64,000 bases of DNA from Bacillus sp. AFS037270 (GTDB lineage: Bacteria; Bacillota; Bacilli; Bacillales_B; DSM-18226), in the NCBI RefSeq assembly GCF_002585305.1, contig NZ_NUNF01000011.1:115980-179979 (forward strand), given 5' to 3'. The position numbers and the translations under genes are program-made. This document shows, in pieces, positions 51,726-62,945 of this stretch (within the stretch, counting starts at the first letter, position 1; each line of letters starts with the position of its first letter). Under the pieces are notes generated by a model. It was not told where the DNA came from, ran no database searches, and saw only the letters and a list, made by a program, of their open reading frames with translations.

Positions 51726-52673
51726 TTGGATCAACCATATCGAACGAAAAGTAACGGCCAAATAAGGGTGGTACTCAACTCGAATGAAAGAACAACGATA
51801 AGAAAAGAAGTACCCGATTTTCAAGTTGTTCCAAAGGTCATTCCCCCAGAGCATACTGCACTAAAAGAAATTGAAGAAGAGCTCGGGGCATTGGTTGGCA
51901 TGGAAGAAATGAAGCGTATGATTAAAGAGATTTACGCTTGGATTTATGTTAACAAGAAGCGTGAGGAAATGGGGCTGAAGGCGAGAAAACAAGCCCTCCA
52001 TATGATGTTTAAAGGGAATCCTGGAACAGGGAAAACCACTGTTGCTAGGTTAATTGGCAAGCTGTTTCAAAAGATGAATGTCCTCTCCAAAGGCCATTTA
52101 ATTGAGGCGGAACGGGCGGATCTCGTGGGCGAGTATATTGGTCATACCGCTCAAAAAACGAGAGATTTAGTAAAGAAGGCTCAAGGAGGAATTCTATTTA
52201 TCGATGAAGCCTATTCCTTAGGTCGTGGCGGAGAAAAGGATTTTGGCAAGGAAGCCATTGATACGCTCGTCAAACATATGGAGGATAAGCAGCATGAGTT
52301 TATTTTAATTCTTGCTGGGTATTCAAGGGAGATGGATCATTTTTTAACCCTAAATCCCGGTCTTCATTCTCGTTTTCCCTTGGTCATTGATTTTCCGGAT
52401 TATAATATCGAGCAGCTGATGGATATTGCTGGAAGGATGTTAAAAGAAAGAGAGTATACGTTAAGCCATGAAGCTGAAAAAAAATTAAGAGACCATTTGA
52501 TTTGGGTAAAGGCTGTCTTAAATCCTAACACATTTTCAAACGGCAGATACGTCCGCAACGTCATTGAAAAATCAGTCCGGGCACAGGCCATGAGGCTGTT
52601 AATGCTGAATAGTTATGACAAACATGAATTAATGACACTCAGGAGCAATGATTTAATATTTGAAGAGGATTAA
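51726..52673 (+). CDS. spoVK: Stage V sporulation protein K (AAA ATPase)
   Basis: This 315-residue AAA+ ATPase of the CbxX/CfqX group has Walker A FKGNPGTGKTT, Walker B GILFIDEAYSLGRGG, a sensor-like ILAGYSREMD and the arginine segment NPGLHSRFP. SpoVK is made in the mother cell and is needed for spore maturation. TTG 51726 is favoured, with GAGGTGAT just upstream; an in-frame GTG at 51717 overlaps that site. It is a single gene between terminators, as in B. subtilis. Confidence 0.92.
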   Translation: MDQPYRTKSNGQIRVVLNSNERTTIRKEVPDFQVVPKVIPPEHTALKEIEEELGALVGMEEMKRMIKEIYAWIYVNKKREEMGLKARKQALHMMFKGNPGTGKTTVARLIGKLFQKMNVLSKGHLIEAERADLVGEYIGHTAQKTRDLVKKAQGGILFIDEAYSLGRGGEKDFGKEAIDTLVKHMEDKQHEFILILAGYSREMDHFLTLNPGLHSRFPLVIDFPDYNIEQLMDIAGRMLKEREYTLSHEAEKKLRDHLIWVKAVLNPNTFSNGRYVRNVIEKSVRAQAMRLLMLNSYDKHELMTLRSNDLIFEED

Positions 52674-52679
52674 AACGGA

Positions 52680-52711
52680 AAAATCGGCGGGGTCATCACC
52701 CGCCGATTTGT
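52680..52711. terminator. Bidirectional terminator between spoVK and the TRIC-like gene
   Basis: An AAATCGGCGGG / CCCGCCGATTT stem has a short loop that contains the stop codon of the minus-strand gene. Confidence 0.75.
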
Positions 52712-53334
52712 TTATGATTTTCGATTTTTTGGGAAACTCCAAGACTTCGAGAAGGCAGCTTCCAATCAAAGGTATAAGACAGTACACGTAAGCCAGTCAC
52801 TAAAATAAATAGGGTATATAATTGCCAAGAATCAGTCGCAATCTCGAGACCAATCATAAATCCCGCCAGTATAGCCCATACAGCATAAATTTCCGCTCTT
52901 AACACAATCGGTTTTCTACCGGCAAGCAGGTCGCGGATAATCCCCCCGCCAATCCCTGTTAATACTGCTGCAACAATAACAGCGCTGAGGGGATGGTTCA
53001 TATTCTCGGCATAAATGGCACCCTGAATGGCAAAGGCGGACAGGCCGATCGCATCAAAAAAGTTTCCCCATTTTTGCCAATGTCGCAATAAGTTATTAGG
53101 AAATAAAAACACCGCAGTAATCGACAACAAGGCGATTTGAAAAAGTATTCCCTGTTCCCATAAGGCTGAGACCGGTACACCAATTAGCAGGTTTCGAATT
53201 GCGCCGCCGCCAAACGCTGTAACGATCCCTAAAATATAAACTCCTAAGATATCATATTCCTCTTCCATTGCCACAATCGCACCGCTGACTGCAAAGGCAA
53301 TGGTACCAATCATACTTAAAACTTCCCATGTCAT
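52696..53334 (-). CDS. TRIC/UPF0126 family membrane protein (YvgT-like)
   Basis: This 212-residue protein has about seven membrane segments and two repeats of the UPF0126 motif: GGGAIRNLLIG in the first half and GGGIIRDLLAGR in the second. It is related to trimeric intracellular cation channels and probably allows potassium movement across the membrane. The ATG has GGAGAA upstream. It stands alone on the minus strand between spoVK and hflX. Confidence 0.85.
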   Translation of the reverse strand: MTWEVLSMIGTIAFAVSGAIVAMEEEYDILGVYILGIVTAFGGGAIRNLLIGVPVSALWEQGILFQIALLSITAVFLFPNNLLRHWQKWGNFFDAIGLSAFAIQGAIYAENMNHPLSAVIVAAVLTGIGGGIIRDLLAGRKPIVLRAEIYAVWAILAGFMIGLEIATDSWQLYTLFILVTGLRVLSYTFDWKLPSRSLGVSQKIENHKQIGG

Positions 53335-53525
53335 GTTGAATTCTCCTTAGTGTCCCATAATCACAATGATAATAGTAAAAAACGGTTCAATAACAAACAA
53401 TAAAATTTTATCACGATGCAAGAAAATTACAACTACTTTTTAATTTCCAAAAGAGTATGGGGAAAATTAGAGATTACAAAGTTTTTTTGTTATGATGAGA
53501 ATGAAGTACAGTTACGGAAGGAAGG

Positions 53526-54791
53526 ATGCCTGTGGAACAAAAGGATACGAAGGAAAAGGTCATTCTTGTTGGCTGTCAAACAAATGGTGATGAGGATCAG
53601 CGTTTTGACTATTCGATGGAAGAGTTAGGAGCATTAACCGAAACCGCCCAAGGGGAAGTCCTTGCTTCCTTGGTCCAAAAACGAGACCGCGTCCATCCTG
53701 CAACCTATATAGGTAAAGGGAAAGTGGAAGAGTTAAAAAGCCTCGTTGAGGAGCTTGAAGCAGACATTGTCATCTTTAATGACGAACTTTCTCCAAGTCA
53801 AAAGAGAAATCTGGGCTCAGAAATCGATGTTCGAATTATTGATCGAACTCAACTCATTTTGGATATATTTGCGCAAAGAGCGCGCTCAAAAGAAGGAAAG
53901 CTGCAGGTTGAGCTGGCACAGCTGCAATACATACTTCCCCGTTTGGCTGGACAAGGAACAGCACTTTCAAGACTTGGTGCAGGGATTGGAACAAGAGGAC
54001 CAGGGGAAACAAAACTAGAATCAGATCGAAGACATATCCGGCGCAGAATTGATGATATTAAGAGTCAGCTTGCTGTTATTGTTCAGCACCGTGACAGATA
54101 CCGTGAACGAAGAAAGAAAAATAAAACCTTTCAAGTTGCCATTGTCGGTTATACAAATGCCGGAAAGTCGACCCTTTTTAATCGATTATCAGAGGCGGAG
54201 TCTTATGAGGAGAATCAATTGTTTGCCACACTTGATCCTATGACACGCAAATTGATTTTACCAAGTGGTTTCTTAGCCTTAATTACCGATACGGTTGGAT
54301 TTATTCAAGACCTGCCCACAACTCTGATAGCTGCATTTCGTTCTACGCTTGAGGAGGTAAAGGAAGCAGACTTGCTTCTACATGTGGTCGATATGTCAAA
54401 TCCGGACTATTACCAGCATGAAAAAACGGTGAAAAAGTTGCTTGATGACCTAGAAGTAAAAGATATCCCGCAAATAACCGTGTATAATAAAAGAGATATT
54501 CAACATCCTGATTTTGTTCCAACAGCAGATACAACCACGATCTTCATTAGTGCATTTGATGAAAATGATCGCCATGCCTTGAAGAGGAAAATGGAAAAAA
54601 TCGTGATGGACATGATGGAGTCTTACGAAGTCCGAATTCCTTCGACTGAAGGTAAGCTGCTTTCACAATTGAAAAATGAGACCATCTTAAGAGAACTTGT
54701 TTTTGAAGAGGAAGATCAATTATATCGGTGTAAAGGCTATTCTCTTGCTGATCATCAAATCACCGGACAATTACAGAAATTCACACTATAG
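53526..54791 (+). CDS. hflX: GTPase HflX
   Basis: This 421-residue ribosome-associated GTPase splits stalled or hibernating ribosomes. The N-terminal HflX domain includes [14 protein letters not shown] and [13 protein letters not shown], then [12 protein letters not shown]. The G domain has G1 [10 protein letters not shown]3 [10 protein letters not shown] and G4 NKRD. GGAAGG lies just before ATG 53526; an in-frame GTG at 53532 is better spaced and may be the real start. It is followed 14 bases later by ynbB, as in B. subtilis. Confidence 0.95.
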   Translation: MPVEQKDTKEKVILVGCQTNGDEDQRFDYSMEELGALTETAQGEVLASLVQKRDRVHPATYIGKGKVEELKSLVEELEADIVIFNDELSPSQKRNLGSEIDVRIIDRTQLILDIFAQRARSKEGKLQVELAQLQYILPRLAGQGTALSRLGAGIGTRGPGETKLESDRRHIRRRIDDIKSQLAVIVQHRDRYRERRKKNKTFQVAIVGYTNAGKSTLFNRLSEAESYEENQLFATLDPMTRKLILPSGFLALITDTVGFIQDLPTTLIAAFRSTLEEVKEADLLLHVVDMSNPDYYQHEKTVKKLLDDLEVKDIPQITVYNKRDIQHPDFVPTADTTTIFISAFDENDRHALKRKMEKIVMDMMESYEVRIPSTEGKLLSQLKNETILRELVFEEEDQLYRCKGYSLADHQITGQLQKFTL

Positions 54792-54805
54792 ATAGGAGTT
54801 ACATC

Positions 54806-56074
54806 ATGTTTCAACAGCTACAAAATGGGGAAAAGCTTTACTCCCTGGTGCGCCAAGTAGAGCAGCAAATTGCCGAAGTACATAAAGAAATAGACGAAAG
54901 AATTGAAAGCAACCAATTTCGAGTATTGAAAAGCTATCAAAAACACCGTGTCAGTGATTCACACTTTATCCCATCGACCGGTTATGGCTATGATGATATT
55001 GGCAGAGATACATTGGAATTAGTATATGCAGATGTCTTTGGCGGAGAAGCGGGGCTTGTCCGTCCACAGATCATCTCCGGTACACATGCCATCTCGATTG
55101 CCTTATTCGGTGTACTCAGACCAGGGGATGAACTGCTTTATATAACGGGTAAACCTTATGATACATTAGAGGAAATTGTCGGGATTCGCGGCAATGGGGT
55201 TGGTTCGCTTAAGGAATTCGGAATTTCTTATGATAGCGTTGCTTTAACAGATGAAGGGGCAATCAATTGGGATGAGGTTGCTGCAAAAATAAAACCAAAT
55301 ACAAAAATGATTGGGATCCAGCGCTCCAAAGGGTATGCAACTAGACCATCATTCACTGTAGCGGAAATCGGTCAAATGATTTCTTTTGTAAAAGAAATAA
55401 AACCTGATCTTGTTGTATTTGTTGATAATTGCTACGGCGAATTCGTGGAAGAACAAGAACCTTGCCATGTTGGAGCAGATTTGATGGCCGGCTCCTTAAT
55501 TAAAAACCCTGGCGGTGGACTTGCGAAAACAGGCGGTTACATCGTTGGGAAAAAACAATGGGTCGAGGCTTGCTCTTACCGAATGACCTCCCCGGGGATC
55601 GGGGCAGAGGCAGGTGCTTCCCTCTATAGTCTTCAAGAAATGTATCAAGGTTTCTTTCTCGCTCCGCATGTTGTCGGTCAGGCATTAAAGGGAGCAGTGT
55701 TTACCGCCGCTATGCTAGAACAATTGGGCATGAATTCTTCACCTAAATGGAACGTCAAAAGGACGGACCTCATTCAGTCTGTACAATTCGATGATCGAGA
55801 TAAAATGGTTTCTTTCTGTCAGGCAATCCAATTTGCATCGCCTATTAATTCATATGTCACGCCGCATCCAAGTTATATGCCTGGATATGAAGATGATGTT
55901 ATAATGGCAGCAGGAACGTTTATTCAAGGTGCTAGTATCGAATTAACCGCAGACGGCCCGCTTCGACCACCATATGTTGCATATGTCCAGGGAGGTTTAA
56001 CCTATGCTCACGTAAAAATGGCCATTTGTTTAGCAATTGACCATTTAATTGAAAAAGGATTAATTCGCCTTTAG
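54806..56074 (+). CDS. ynbB: PLP-dependent methionine gamma-lyase family protein (YnbB)
   Basis: This 422-residue fold-type I PLP enzyme is often annotated as an aluminium resistance protein. The motif SGTHAISIALFG binds the phosphate. VFVDNCYGEFVE holds the Asp facing the pyridine ring, and the Lys for the Schiff base lies in SLIKNPGGGLAKTGGY. The start ATG follows GATAGGAGT. Its biochemical substrate is not established. It is a fixed neighbour of hflX and glnR in Bacillus. Confidence 0.9.
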   Translation: MFQQLQNGEKLYSLVRQVEQQIAEVHKEIDERIESNQFRVLKSYQKHRVSDSHFIPSTGYGYDDIGRDTLELVYADVFGGEAGLVRPQIISGTHAISIALFGVLRPGDELLYITGKPYDTLEEIVGIRGNGVGSLKEFGISYDSVALTDEGAINWDEVAAKIKPNTKMIGIQRSKGYATRPSFTVAEIGQMISFVKEIKPDLVVFVDNCYGEFVEEQEPCHVGADLMAGSLIKNPGGGLAKTGGYIVGKKQWVEACSYRMTSPGIGAEAGASLYSLQEMYQGFFLAPHVVGQALKGAVFTAAMLEQLGMNSSPKWNVKRTDLIQSVQFDDRDKMVSFCQAIQFASPINSYVTPHPSYMPGYEDDVIMAAGTFIQGASIELTADGPLRPPYVAYVQGGLTYAHVKMAICLAIDHLIEKGLIRL

Positions 56075-56131
56075 TTGGACAAAGTAAATAATAGTAAAAT
56101 ACATATTGTTTATAAATTCTTTTAAAAATCG

Positions 56132-56182
56132 TGTAAGAAAATCTAACACAACATTGACATCTTTTCTTACACGAAATATAAT
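56132..56182 (+). promoter_or_regulatory. glnRA promoter with two GlnR boxes
   Basis: TGTAAGAAAATCTAACA (56132-56148) fits TGTNA-N7-TNACA exactly. A second, slightly weaker box (56155-56171) begins inside the -35. The promoter is TTGACA at 56154, a 17-base spacer and TATAAT at 56177. GlnR, bound by feedback-inhibited glutamine synthetase, would cover it under nitrogen excess. Confidence 0.88.
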
Positions 56183-56218
56183 AGCAATATGATTTACTAT
56201 TAAGGGAGGAATAATTTG

Positions 56219-56626
56219 GTGAGTGGAAAAGAAATTCGTCGTTCCATGCCATTGTTTCCTATCGGGACGGTCATGCAGTTAACCGAGTTAACCGCAAGGC
56301 AAATCCGCTATTATGAAGAACACCAATTGATTTCTCCAGCAAGAACCGAGGGAAATAGACGTCTATTCAGCCTAAATGATATTGATAGACTATTAGAAAT
56401 CAAAGACTTAATTGACCAAGGTGTGAACATGGCTGGAATCAAGCAATTGTTCATGGTCAAGGAGCAACAGGAATCATCTAATATAATAGAGAAACAAACT
56501 GAAAAAGCAAAACAGGAACTAACAGATGAACAACTAAGAAAGCTTCTTCGCAATGAATTAATGCATTCAGGCAGAAACAATCGATTTACATTACGCCAAG
56601 GCGATATGTCTCGATTTTTCCATTAA
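56219..56626 (+). CDS. glnR: Nitrogen regulator GlnR (MerR family)
   Basis: This 135-residue repressor has an N-terminal MerR winged helix ([33 protein letters not shown]). The C-terminal tail, [29 protein letters not shown], is the conserved segment that binds glutamine synthetase. GTG 56219 is best spaced from GGGAGGA; TTG 56216 is the alternative. It is the first gene of glnRA and autoregulated by two operators. Confidence 0.96.
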   Translation: MSGKEIRRSMPLFPIGTVMQLTELTARQIRYYEEHQLISPARTEGNRRLFSLNDIDRLLEIKDLIDQGVNMAGIKQLFMVKEQQESSNIIEKQTEKAKQELTDEQLRKLLRNELMHSGRNNRFTLRQGDMSRFFH

Positions 56627-56661
56627 AGTTAATCATTCTTTTTATAATAGGGGGAATTAAA

Positions 56662-57996
56662 ATGGCAAAGTATTCAAGAGAAGACATCCAACGGATGGCG
56701 AAAGAGGAGAATGTAAAATTTATTCGTCTTCAATTCACCGACATTCTTGGAACAATTAAAAATGTTGAAATTCCTATTAGCCAGTTGGAAAAAGCATTAG
56801 ATAACAAAATGATGTTTGACGGTTCTTCAATTGAAGGATTTGTGCGTATCGAAGAATCTGATATGTTACTATATCCAGACCTTAGCACATGGGTAATTTT
56901 CCCTTGGACTGCTGAAAAAGGAAAAGTAGCTCGTTTAATCTGTGATATCTATACTCCAGAAGGCAAGCCTTTTGAAGGTGACCCACGTAATAACTTAAGA
57001 AGAGTTTTAAAGGAAATGGAAGAGCTAGGATTCACTAACTTCAACCTTGGACCTGAGCCAGAATTCTTCCTATTTAAATTAGACCAAAAAGGTGAACCAA
57101 CTTTAGAACTTAACGACCAAGGCGGTTATTTTGACTTAGCGCCAACAGACTTAGGTGAAAACTGCCGTCGTGATATCGTTCTTGAGCTAGAAGAAATGGG
57201 CTTTGAAATCGAAGCTTCTCATCACGAAGTAGCACCAGGACAACACGAAATCGACTTTAAATATGCGGATGCATTAACTGCATGTGATCAAATCCAGACT
57301 TTCAAGCTTGTTGTAAAAACAATTGCTCGTAAACACGGATTACACGCAACATTCATGCCAAAACCTTTATTCGGTGTAAACGGATCTGGTATGCACATGA
57401 ACCTTTCGTTATTCAAAAATGGCGAAAATGCATTCTATGAGCCAACTGGTAACCTAGAAATGAGTGATACAGCTCGTCAATTCATTGCTGGTATCCTAAA
57501 GCATGCTCCTGCCTTTACAGCGGTAACTAACCCAACTGTAAACTCTTATAAGCGTTTAGTACCTGGCTATGAAGCACCTTGTTATGTAGCTTGGTCTGCT
57601 AGAAACCGTTCACCGCTAATTCGTATTCCTGCATCTCGTGGCTTAAGCACACGTGTAGAAGTACGTAGTGTTGACCCAGCAGCAAATCCATATCTTGCAA
57701 TGGCTGTTCTATTAAAAGCTGGTTTAGACGGTATTAAAAATAAATTAACTCCTCCAGCTCCAGTAGATCGTAACATCTATGTTATGAGCAAAGAAGAAAG
57801 AATCGAAGAAGGTATCATCGATCTTCCGGCAACTCTTGCACAAGCATTAGATCAATTAAGCCAAGATGAAGTAATTGTTGCTGGTTTAGGCGAGCACATC
57901 TTCGAACACTTCGTTGAAGCAAAAGAAATTGAGTGGGATATGTTTAGAACTGTCGTTCACCAATGGGAACGCGATCAATACATGAGCACTTATTAA
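56662..57996 (+). CDS. glnA: Glutamine synthetase type I
   Basis: This is a 444-residue GS-I of the Bacillus alpha type. It makes glutamine from glutamate, ammonia and ATP. The signatures are [26 protein letters not shown], the metal-binding [27 protein letters not shown] and the ATP loop [21 protein letters not shown]. No adenylylation site Tyr loop is present, as in Gram-positive enzymes. In Bacillus it is feedback-inhibited by glutamine and transmits the nitrogen signal to GlnR and TnrA. Confidence 0.98.
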   Translation: MAKYSREDIQRMAKEENVKFIRLQFTDILGTIKNVEIPISQLEKALDNKMMFDGSSIEGFVRIEESDMLLYPDLSTWVIFPWTAEKGKVARLICDIYTPEGKPFEGDPRNNLRRVLKEMEELGFTNFNLGPEPEFFLFKLDQKGEPTLELNDQGGYFDLAPTDLGENCRRDIVLELEEMGFEIEASHHEVAPGQHEIDFKYADALTACDQIQTFKLVVKTIARKHGLHATFMPKPLFGVNGSGMHMNLSLFKNGENAFYEPTGNLEMSDTARQFIAGILKHAPAFTAVTNPTVNSYKRLVPGYEAPCYVAWSARNRSPLIRIPASRGLSTRVEVRSVDPAANPYLAMAVLLKAGLDGIKNKLTPPAPVDRNIYVMSKEERIEEGIIDLPATLAQALDQLSQDEVIVAGLGEHIFEHFVEAKEIEWDMFRTVVHQWERDQYMSTY

Positions 57997-58004
57997 GAGA
58001 TTAA

Positions 58005-58038
58005 AAAAGCCTTGGCGCTCTATGCGTCAAGGCTTTTG
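58005..58038 (+). terminator. Terminator of glnRA
   Basis: An AAAAGCCTTGGCGC / GCGTCAAGGCTTTT stem of about 14 bp lies right after glnA. The T run is part of the stem. Confidence 0.75.
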
Positions 58039-58044
58039 GTGTTT

Positions 58045-58150
58045 AAGAAGGACAAATCGTGGTTGAGCAAGTTCGCCGGGAGTATGAAGGACAAAATGCG
58101 GTTGAGCAAGAAGGAAAGTGTCTGTCCTTCACTGGGTGTGTCAAGGACAA
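58045..58150. repeat. Decayed short direct repeats after glnA
   Basis: AAGGACAAA followed by TGGTTGAGCAAG or CGGTTGAGCAAG occurs twice, about 38 bp apart, with further AAGGACAA/TGTCCTTC fragments. No gene is seen here. Confidence 0.5.
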
Positions 58151-58221
58151 TACATAGTCGTGTAAAAAAGTAAAATATCCTTCATCAGACTAGTAGGTTA
58201 AAATCCGGATAAGTTCAACCC

Positions 58222-58250
58222 AAAAAAAAGAGAGCCGGATCAGCTCTCTC
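58222..58250 (-). terminator. Terminator of lexA
   Basis: On the minus strand, GAGAGCTGATCCGGCTCTC forms a short hairpin followed by eight T residues, just after the lexA stop. Confidence 0.8.
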
Positions 58251-58253
58251 AGA

Positions 58254-58877
58254 TTAATGAATATGACGATAAACTCCAATAACTTTCCCTAAAATCGATA
58301 CATTTCGTAAAATGATAGGATCCATTGCAGAGTTTTCCGGCTGCAGGCGGATGTAGTCTTTTTCCTTAAAGAATCTCTTACAAGTTGCTTCGTCATCCTC
58401 CGTCATTGCAACAACAATATCCCCATTATTCGCAGTCTGCTGCTGCTTCACAATCACGTAGTCTCCGTCAAGTATTCCCGCTTCTATCATACTTTCACCC
58501 ATGATTTCTAGCATAAACACCTGCTCGTCTGAAGGAGCCAAGCTTTCAGGAAGTGGGAAATATTCTTCGACATTCTCAATTGCTGTGATTGGCAATCCTG
58601 CCGTTACCTTCCCGACCACTGGAACGTTGACAACTTTATTTCTAGGAATCTGTGCGGCTTCATCCGCATCTAGTATTTCAATAGCTCTTGGTTTGGTAGG
58701 GTCTCTTCTAATTAGACCTTTACTCTCTAAGCGTGCTAGGTGACCGTGAACAGTAGAACTGGATGCAAGTCCAACCGCTTCGCCAATTTCCCTGACGGAA
58801 GGAGGATATCCCTTACTTCTAACTTCTTCCTTTATAAACTCCAGGATATCCTGCTGCCGCTTTGATATTTTTACCAT
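58254..58877 (-). CDS. lexA: SOS repressor LexA
   Basis: This is a 207-residue SOS repressor. The N-terminal winged helix has [14 protein letters not shown] and [24 protein letters not shown]. The self-cleavage site is Ala-Gly in GKVTAGLPI. The Ser of the catalytic dyad is in [10 protein letters not shown] and the Lys lies in the later [15 protein letters not shown] region. The ATG at 58877 is the standard start; an upstream in-frame GTG would add four residues. It is divergent from yneA, with LexA boxes in between. Confidence 0.97.
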   Translation of the reverse strand: MVKISKRQQDILEFIKEEVRSKGYPPSVREIGEAVGLASSSTVHGHLARLESKGLIRRDPTKPRAIEILDADEAAQIPRNKVVNVPVVGKVTAGLPITAIENVEEYFPLPESLAPSDEQVFMLEIMGESMIEAGILDGDYVIVKQQQTANNGDIVVAMTEDDEATCKRFFKEKDYIRLQPENSAMDPIILRNVSILGKVIGVYRHIH

Positions 58878-58912
58878 GATAAAATGCACCTCGCCTGGTT
58901 AATGTTGTCTTT

Positions 58913-58991
58913 ATTATAGCATGTCGTACCATACTATACAAACATAAGTTCGAGAAAATGGTTGACAACAAACAAATGTTCGGATTATAAT
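58913..58991. promoter_or_regulatory. Divergent lexA/yneA promoters with two SOS boxes
   Basis: The yneA promoter is TTGACA (58962), an 18-base spacer and TATAAT (58986). A LexA box (AAACAAATGTTC, 58970-58981) lies in its spacer. The lexA promoter on the minus strand is TTGTAT (58941-58936), 17 bases, TATAAT (58918-58913), with a second box (AAACATAAGTTC, 58940-58951) over its -35. Confidence 0.82.
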
Positions 58992-59038
58992 GAAAATAAA
59001 TCAAAAGGGAACATATATTCTTATAAGAGGTGCGAATC

Positions 59039-59359
59039 ATGAAAAAATTATGGAAACAATACTCGTATGCTATTACTCTTATTATTTTAAGCTGCACTTT
59101 AGCTTTCGTATTATCATTTAAACATCACTCTGATGATCAATATTTAAAAGTAACCATTTCTGAAGGAGATACACTTTGGAAGATTTCTGATCAATTTGAA
59201 GGTCAGCATTCGCTATCAAACAAAGAGTTCGTAAGCTGGGTAAAAAAGCATAATGAAAATATTAAGGATCAAATCTATCCTGGTGAAGAAATTGTAATTC
59301 CTGTAAGCAAAAAGAATTCCGCCAATACAACAGAACTTGCGAGTGCGCCGAAGGAATAG
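59039..59359 (+). CDS. yneA: SOS cell-division inhibitor YneA
   Basis: This 106-residue membrane-anchored protein delays septation after DNA damage. An N-terminal transmembrane segment (residues about 8-27, YAITLIILSCTLAFVLSF) is followed by a LysM domain (VTISEGDTLWKISDQF ... YPGEEIVIPV) facing the wall. The ATG at 59039 follows AAGAGGTG. It is controlled by the LexA boxes in the divergent promoter. Confidence 0.93.
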   Translation: MKKLWKQYSYAITLIILSCTLAFVLSFKHHSDDQYLKVTISEGDTLWKISDQFEGQHSLSNKEFVSWVKKHNENIKDQIYPGEEIVIPVSKKNSANTTELASAPKE

Positions 59360-59368
59360 AAAGGATAA

Positions 59369-60019
<651 letters not shown>

Positions 60020-60093
60020 CTCTTTATCTTGTCATGAAGGCTTTTTTTTAGTAAAATCAAGTGTCTTCATTTGATGAGAAAGGATGGGTGGGT

Positions 60094-60324
60094 ATGCTTT
60101 CAAAAGAAAAAATGGCTCGCATTAATGAACTGGCAAGAAAGGCAAAATCGTCAGGATTAACAGAGTTAGAAGCAAAAGAGCAATCCAAATTAAGAAGTGA
60201 ATACTTGGCTACTTTCCGAGCAAATATGCTCGATACATTAACGAATACAAAGTTTATTGATCCAGAAGGTAATGATGTCACACCTGAAAAATTAAAAGCT
60301 AGAAAGAATCGCCCTCTTCATTAA
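60094..60324 (+). CDS. ynzC: YnzC, DUF896/UPF0291 protein
   Basis: This 76-residue protein has KMARINELARKAKSSGLTELE and KLRSEYLATFRANM, then the conserved FIDPEGNDVTPEKL tail, all typical of UPF0291. The fold is a short helical hairpin. In Bacillus it is part of the yneA-yneB-ynzC SOS operon. ATG 60094 is the standard start; a longer frame upstream has no family support. Confidence 0.9.
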   Translation: MLSKEKMARINELARKAKSSGLTELEAKEQSKLRSEYLATFRANMLDTLTNTKFIDPEGNDVTPEKLKARKNRPLH

Positions 60325-60359
60325 CTATATATTAAGTTTAAAACCTTCTGTATTTTCTC

Positions 60360-60386
60360 ACCTCGCCTAAAGGCGGGGTCTTTTCA
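60360..60386 (+). terminator. Terminator of the yneA operon
   Basis: An ACCTCGCCT / AGGCGGGGT stem is followed by CTTTTCATTT. Confidence 0.7.
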
Positions 60387-60468
60387 TTTACTATTACATA
60401 CATTATTATTCTTGTTTAAGTCAAAATAAAAATAAAGTGAAATTTTCAATCTTATTTTTGTTTATTAG

Positions 60469-60497
60469 TTGAATTAATAGACAATGCAAGATAATAT
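60469..60497 (+). promoter_or_regulatory. Putative tkt promoter
   Basis: TTGAAT (60469) and TAATAT (60492) with a 17-base spacer lie 44 bases before tkt. Confidence 0.5.
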
Positions 60498-60540
60498 AAA
60501 GGATGTATTTATTATCCGTGATCAAGAAAGGATGTAATTC

Positions 60541-62547
60541 ATGTTTAATACTATTGATGATTTATCCGTAACTTCGATTCGTACGCTTTCTATTGATGCT
60601 ATTGAGAAAGCGAATTCTGGGCATCCAGGTATGCCAATGGGTGCTGCCCCAATGACATATACATTATGGACAAGATTCATGAACCAAAACCCTAAGAATC
60701 CTCATTGGTTCAACCGTGATCGTTTCGTCTTATCTGCAGGCCATGGTTCTGCTTTGTTATATAGCATGCTCCACTTATCCGGCTATAATTTAAGCATGGA
60801 GGACATTAAACAATTCCGTCAGTGGGGTAGTAAGACACCTGGTCACCCTGAGTATCGCCACACAGAAGGTGTAGAAGCAACAACTGGTCCGCTTGGACAA
60901 GGGATTGCAATGGCTGTCGGGATGGCAATGGCAGAACGCCATGTTGCTAGTGTTTATAACAAAGATAAATATGAGATTGTGAACCATTTTACATATAGTG
61001 TTTGTGGTGATGGTGACCTCATGGAAGGTGTTTCTGCAGAAGCTGCATCACTTGCAGGACATTTAAAATTAGGACGTTTAGTTGTTCTTTATGATTCCAA
61101 TGATATTTCTCTTGATGGAGACCTAGACAAATCTTTCTCTGAAAGTGTAAAAGGGCGTTTCGAAGCTTACGGCTGGCAATACCTTCGTGTGGAAGACGGC
61201 AATAACCTTGAGGAAATCGCAAAAGCACTAGAAGAAGCAAGAAATGACTTAGACCGTCCAACTATGATTGAAGTTAGAACGATCATTGGATATGGTTCAC
61301 CAAACCGTGCCGGTACTTCTGGTGTTCACGGTGCTCCGCTAGGTGCAAACGAGTTAAAGCTTACAAAAGAAGCATATAAATGGACATTTGAAGAAGATTT
61401 CCACGTTCCACAAGAAGTTTATGACAACTTCCAAAAACTCATTGTTGAAAACGGTGAGAAAAAGGAAAAAGAATGGAACGAAATGTTCGCACAGTATAAG
61501 AATGAGTATCCTGAATTAGCTGCTCAGCTTGAACAAGCATTAAATAATGAACTTCCTGAAGGCTGGGATAAAGATATCCCTGTGTACCAAGAAGGCAAGA
61601 GTTTAGCAAGCCGTGCCTCATCTGGTGAAGTCCTAAATGGCATCGCTAAAAACCTACCAATCTTCATTGGCGGTTCAGCAGACCTTGCAGGTTCCAATAA
61701 AACAATGATTAAAGGTACAACTGACTATATGCCAGGTGCCTATGAAGGCCGCAATTTCTGGTTCGGCGTTCGTGAATTTGCAATGGGTGCTGCACTGAAT
61801 GGTATCGCCCTTCACGGCGGAGTAAAAATATTTGGCGGAACATTCTTTGTTTTCTCTGATTACCTTCGTCCAGCAATCCGTTTAGCAGCAATCATGGGAT
61901 TACCTGTTACTTATGTATTTACACATGACAGTATCGCTGTTGGGGAAGATGGCCCAACACACGAACCTGTCGAACAGCTTGCAGCATTACGCGCAATGCC
62001 AGGTCTATCCATTATTCGTCCAGCAGACGGCAATGAAACAGCAGCAGCTTGGAAGCTAGCAGTTGAATCAACCAATAAACCAACTGCACTCATTTTGACT
62101 CGTCAAGATTTACCTACTTTAAAAGGTACAGATGTCAATGCATATGAGGGCGTTTCAAAGGGTGCTTATGTTGTTTCTCCTGCTGGAAAAGAAACTCCTG
62201 ATGCTTTAATTCTTGCAACTGGTTCAGAAGTAAGTCTTGCAGTGGAAGCACAAAAAGTACTTGCAGGTGAAGGAGTTCAAGTTTCTGTTGTCAGCATGCC
62301 TTCATGGGATCGTTTTGACCAACAATCACAAGAGTATAAAGATTCTGTTCTACCGAGAAACGTGAAAAAACGCCTTGGAATCGAAATGGGAGCTTCATTC
62401 GGCTGGCATAAATATACTGGTGACGAAGGCGATGTATTGGCAATTGACCAATTCGGAGCATCAGCACCTGGTGAAAAAATTATGGAAGAATACGGCTTTA
62501 GTGTGGATAATGTAGTGGCTCGTGTTAAGGCCCTGTTACAACAATAA
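60541..62547 (+). CDS. tkt: Transketolase
   Basis: This 668-residue thiamine-diphosphate enzyme of the non-oxidative pentose phosphate pathway moves two-carbon units between ketoses and aldoses. The N-terminal block reads [13 protein letters not shown], the ThDP motif is [14 protein letters not shown]...DSNDIS, and the pyrimidine domain has [19 protein letters not shown]. Full family length with an intact C-terminal domain ([19 protein letters not shown]). AAGGATG precedes the ATG. Confidence 0.98.
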   Translation: MFNTIDDLSVTSIRTLSIDAIEKANSGHPGMPMGAAPMTYTLWTRFMNQNPKNPHWFNRDRFVLSAGHGSALLYSMLHLSGYNLSMEDIKQFRQWGSKTPGHPEYRHTEGVEATTGPLGQGIAMAVGMAMAERHVASVYNKDKYEIVNHFTYSVCGDGDLMEGVSAEAASLAGHLKLGRLVVLYDSNDISLDGDLDKSFSESVKGRFEAYGWQYLRVEDGNNLEEIAKALEEARNDLDRPTMIEVRTIIGYGSPNRAGTSGVHGAPLGANELKLTKEAYKWTFEEDFHVPQEVYDNFQKLIVENGEKKEKEWNEMFAQYKNEYPELAAQLEQALNNELPEGWDKDIPVYQEGKSLASRASSGEVLNGIAKNLPIFIGGSADLAGSNKTMIKGTTDYMPGAYEGRNFWFGVREFAMGAALNGIALHGGVKIFGGTFFVFSDYLRPAIRLAAIMGLPVTYVFTHDSIAVGEDGPTHEPVEQLAALRAMPGLSIIRPADGNETAAAWKLAVESTNKPTALILTRQDLPTLKGTDVNAYEGVSKGAYVVSPAGKETPDALILATGSEVSLAVEAQKVLAGEGVQVSVVSMPSWDRFDQQSQEYKDSVLPRNVKKRLGIEMGASFGWHKYTGDEGDVLAIDQFGASAPGEKIMEEYGFSVDNVVARVKALLQQ

Positions 62548-62562
62548 TTGTTATTAATTTAG

Positions 62563-62590
62563 AGAGAACGGTTTATCCGTTCTCTTTTTT
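62563..62590 (+). terminator. Terminator of tkt
   Basis: A perfect AGAGAACGG / CCGTTCTCT stem runs into seven T residues. The next about 250 bases hold only AT-rich sequence with short GGCT/AGCC fragments. Confidence 0.9.
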
Positions 62591-62846
62591 TAGTTCTGAT
62601 TTTTTGTTAAAAAATAGGAAAAGCGCCAATCGGCTATCAAAATGAGCTATAAATGTGGAAAATAAGCCAAACAATCACGATTATGGGCCATAATTTAATT
62701 TTTTAGAGCCAAACACTAACAAAAATAAACCAATATCCATCATGATAGTCAGATTGGGCTCCTATGTTGTTACAATTTATTGAACAATTGAAGTTAATAA
62801 AAGGAAAGTTCATAAATTATACCGAAATTGGTTGGTAAACATATTA

Positions 62847-62911
62847 TCGACAAAAGTAGTGAAAGTTTTTGCCGCCGTAAGACAAACGTTTTGTCCATGC
62901 TTTTTTATAAT
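62847..62911 (+). promoter_or_regulatory. sirA promoter region with Spo0A-box-like site
   Basis: TCGACAAAA (62847-62855) is the complement of TTTTGTCGA, the core of the Spo0A box. A second, weaker copy (TTTTGTCC) begins near 62889. TATAAT lies at 62906-62911. B. subtilis sirA is activated by Spo0A-P, so this fits; the -35 is unclear. Confidence 0.5.
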
Positions 62912-62945
62912 AGAAAAAAGGATTTCAACGAAGGGGAGAACAGTG

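Noticed and set aside
56311..56580. Minus-strand frame inside glnR
   Set aside because: It overlaps a firmly identified gene entirely, without its own expression signals.
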